Positions 62,883-64,000 of a stretch of 64,000 nt of DNA are shown here, piece by piece; within the stretch, counting starts at the first letter, position 1; every line of letters starts with the position of its first letter. A program made the position numbers and the translations under genes. Under the pieces are notes generated by a model. The model did no database searches and had not been told where the DNA came from. It worked only from the letters and a program-made list of their open reading frames with translations. Source of the DNA: Lithodes maja (taxonomy: Eukaryota; Arthropoda; Malacostraca; Decapoda; Lithodidae); assembly GCA_037953745.1 (NCBI GenBank), contig JBAKBP010007688.1, positions 1-64,000 on the forward strand. The letters are read 5' to 3'.

Positions 62883-63127
62883 CACAGCCCGTCGCCTCGT
62901 AGGTGGAGCTCTCGTCTCACACACGAGGGGTCGGGGGTTCAATCCCAGAACGGGCGGTGACGAATTGGGCTTGTCTCCTTTCATGTGTTAGCCTCAGTTC
63001 ACCTAGCTGTAAATAGGTACCTGGAATACGTGGACGACGTTGTGGCGTCCCATCTGGGGTTGGCACAAATGGTACAAGGCGAGCTGGGTATCATATGGTT
63101 CACCTACGCTACTGGTCAACCTAAGCC
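62883..63127 (+). mobile_element. tRNA-Val SINE inside DIRS c3, with adenine-biased changes
   Basis: It aligns to 44323-44567. Outside a small C-run cluster I count 12 substitutions at A (6 to C, 5 to G, 1 to T) and 1 at another base. The A-box TAGCCTAGTAGG of the other copy reads TCGCCTCGTAGG here, so this copy is the derived one. The B-box GGTTCAATCCC is kept. Confidence 0.85.
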
Positions 63128-64000
63128 TCCACGCTCTCGCTCGCCTCGCTACTGCCCCTCGTCGTCCTCTTGATCGCCTTGACGTCGCCCGTCGCCCTCG
63201 TCTTGGTTCTCGCCCTGAGGCCGGGGTTAGCGGCTCTGCTCCTGTGCGCCCTCCCCTGGCCTCTACGGAAGGGGCTCTCCTCCCTTCCGCCCGCTTTCCT
63301 AGCCCAGACGACTTCCTCTTACGTTGTCCTCTCCGCGCGCGGTTGTTCGTGCTGTCGCTGGCCCTCTGCTCCCTCCTACACTGTCCAGGAGGGTCCGCCT
63401 GGGTGTCGTTGCTTCTCCTACTTCACCTGCTTCAGTGCCTCTTCTTCCTTCACGGTCTCGTCCCACGGTGGAGGTCCCTCCCTCCTCCGCCTCGGTGTCG
63501 GGCCGCCCTGTTCTCTCAGCCCCGGGGGTCCTTGCTCTGTTTCCCCCCGCGGCTCCTTCTGGCCTCCTTTCACCCGGCCAGCCTTCCCCCTCCCGTCGTC
63601 CTGCTCCTCCTCCTTCTTCTCTTCCTGCCCTTCACTTCCCGTCTCGCCTGGGGGGTACCCCTCCTCTTGCCTCGGTGAGGTTTCGGGGTCCCCCTTTCTC
63701 GGGAGCTGTCGTGTCGCTGGAAGAGGGGGATGGTGCTGTTTCCCCCTCGGCCGTTCGTGATCGGGGACGGGTTCCTCTACGGCGACACGGCCGTCGTCGC
63801 TCGCCTTCCTTGGGCCGCGACGCTGCTGGTTCGTGTCGTGGGTCTCGCTCCCGCTCACGCTTGTCCCTGCGGGCCGACGATTCTGGGTGGGGGGGGGGGG
63901 GGTCGCCTCTCTCGGTTCGATTGTTGGCTTTGCAGGGCTGGGTTGTGTCACGCTTCGACGGGTGCTTGGCGTCGTTGGACGCCTCCCTCTTCTCGCGCTT

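Larger units (their letters stand above)
60826..64000 (+). mobile_element. DIRS-type retrotransposon, copy c3 (hypermutated, cut by window end)
   Basis: The left terminus ATTTGTTAGTAGTC is at 60826 after TATAT. The 301-bp terminal repeat and the leader (to 62381) are very similar to c1. The gag region shares most of c1's departures from c2 and adds its own. It carries a tRNA-Val SINE (62883-63127) with loss of about 85 bp of gag, and a 25-bp terminal-repeat-like insertion (62668-62692). The rest of the element lies beyond the window. Confidence 0.9.
62445..64000 (+). pseudogene. DIRS c3 gag, hypermutated and interrupted
   Basis: It follows a single 63-bp exon-like block (62382-62444). It shares with c1 the loss of the start codon and cysteine cluster, then carries the 25-bp insertion, a 25-bp deletion between GCCCTGGT repeats, and the SINE. 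Private substitutions where c1 and c2 both have A include GGATCC to GGGTCC, CCACTCC to CCCCTCC, GCTGACG to GCTGTCG and CACACTT to CACGCTT. A G-run of about 13 is at 63889-63901. Confidence 0.75.

Overview
This window is transposon-packed arthropod-type nuclear DNA. I found no host protein gene, no bacterial-type operon and no CRISPR array. Short TTAGG runs, the mix of DIRS, Gypsy, piggyBac, pogo/Tigger and several LINE clades, and long AC microsatellites suggest a large repeat-rich arthropod genome. A decapod crustacean is my best guess, by inference only.

Layout. 1-5713: Gypsy LTR retrotransposon copy A (minus strand, cut by the window edge). 5778-19313: a piggyBac-type transposon bounded by TTAA. 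It contains a 177-bp tandem repeat that was split by a DIRS-type tyrosine-recombinase retrotransposon (c1, 9644-17765), and a 769-bp Tigger derivative. 19318-26351: Gypsy copy B, broken by a LINE, a pogo-like MITE and a second Tigger derivative. 27123-34533: DIRS copy c2, the best preserved, with gag, RT/RNase H and recombinase regions. 34534-45477: a chain of same-strand LINE and SINE copies joined head to tail through AC repeats. 45478-56029: AT-rich DNA with TTAA-type MITEs, an I/Jockey-like LINE and another Tigger derivative. 56030-60255: a fold-back element whose left arm carries an intact RTE-type LINE (about 1003 aa). 60826-64000: a third DIRS copy, c3.

Main discovery candidate. c1 and c3 differ from c2 by adenine-specific hypermutation of the sense strand. 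In two gap-free hand alignments (360 bp; RT and recombinase regions), 45 of 65 adenines of c2 are replaced in c1 (24 to C, 15 to G, 6 to T), against 16 of 295 other bases. In the 301-bp right terminal repeat of the same two copies no adenine of c2 has changed. A tRNA-Val-type SINE lying inside c3 shows the same bias. Private A changes in c3 on top of changes shared with c1 point to repeated rounds. A-to-any-base change is the hallmark of bacterial diversity-generating retroelements. I know of no eukaryotic transposon described with it, and the mechanism proposed here is inference.

How the parts interact. c2-type DIRS copies could supply enzymes in trans to the mutated copies, which keep termini, internal complementary region and leader. 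The RTE LINE shares its 3' end with a short SINE found twice. TTAA MITEs resemble the ends of the large piggyBac element. The four Tigger derivatives share a stop-containing remnant of a transposase DNA-binding domain and so depend on an element elsewhere. The window shows many layers of nested insertion, and several empty sites can be read directly.
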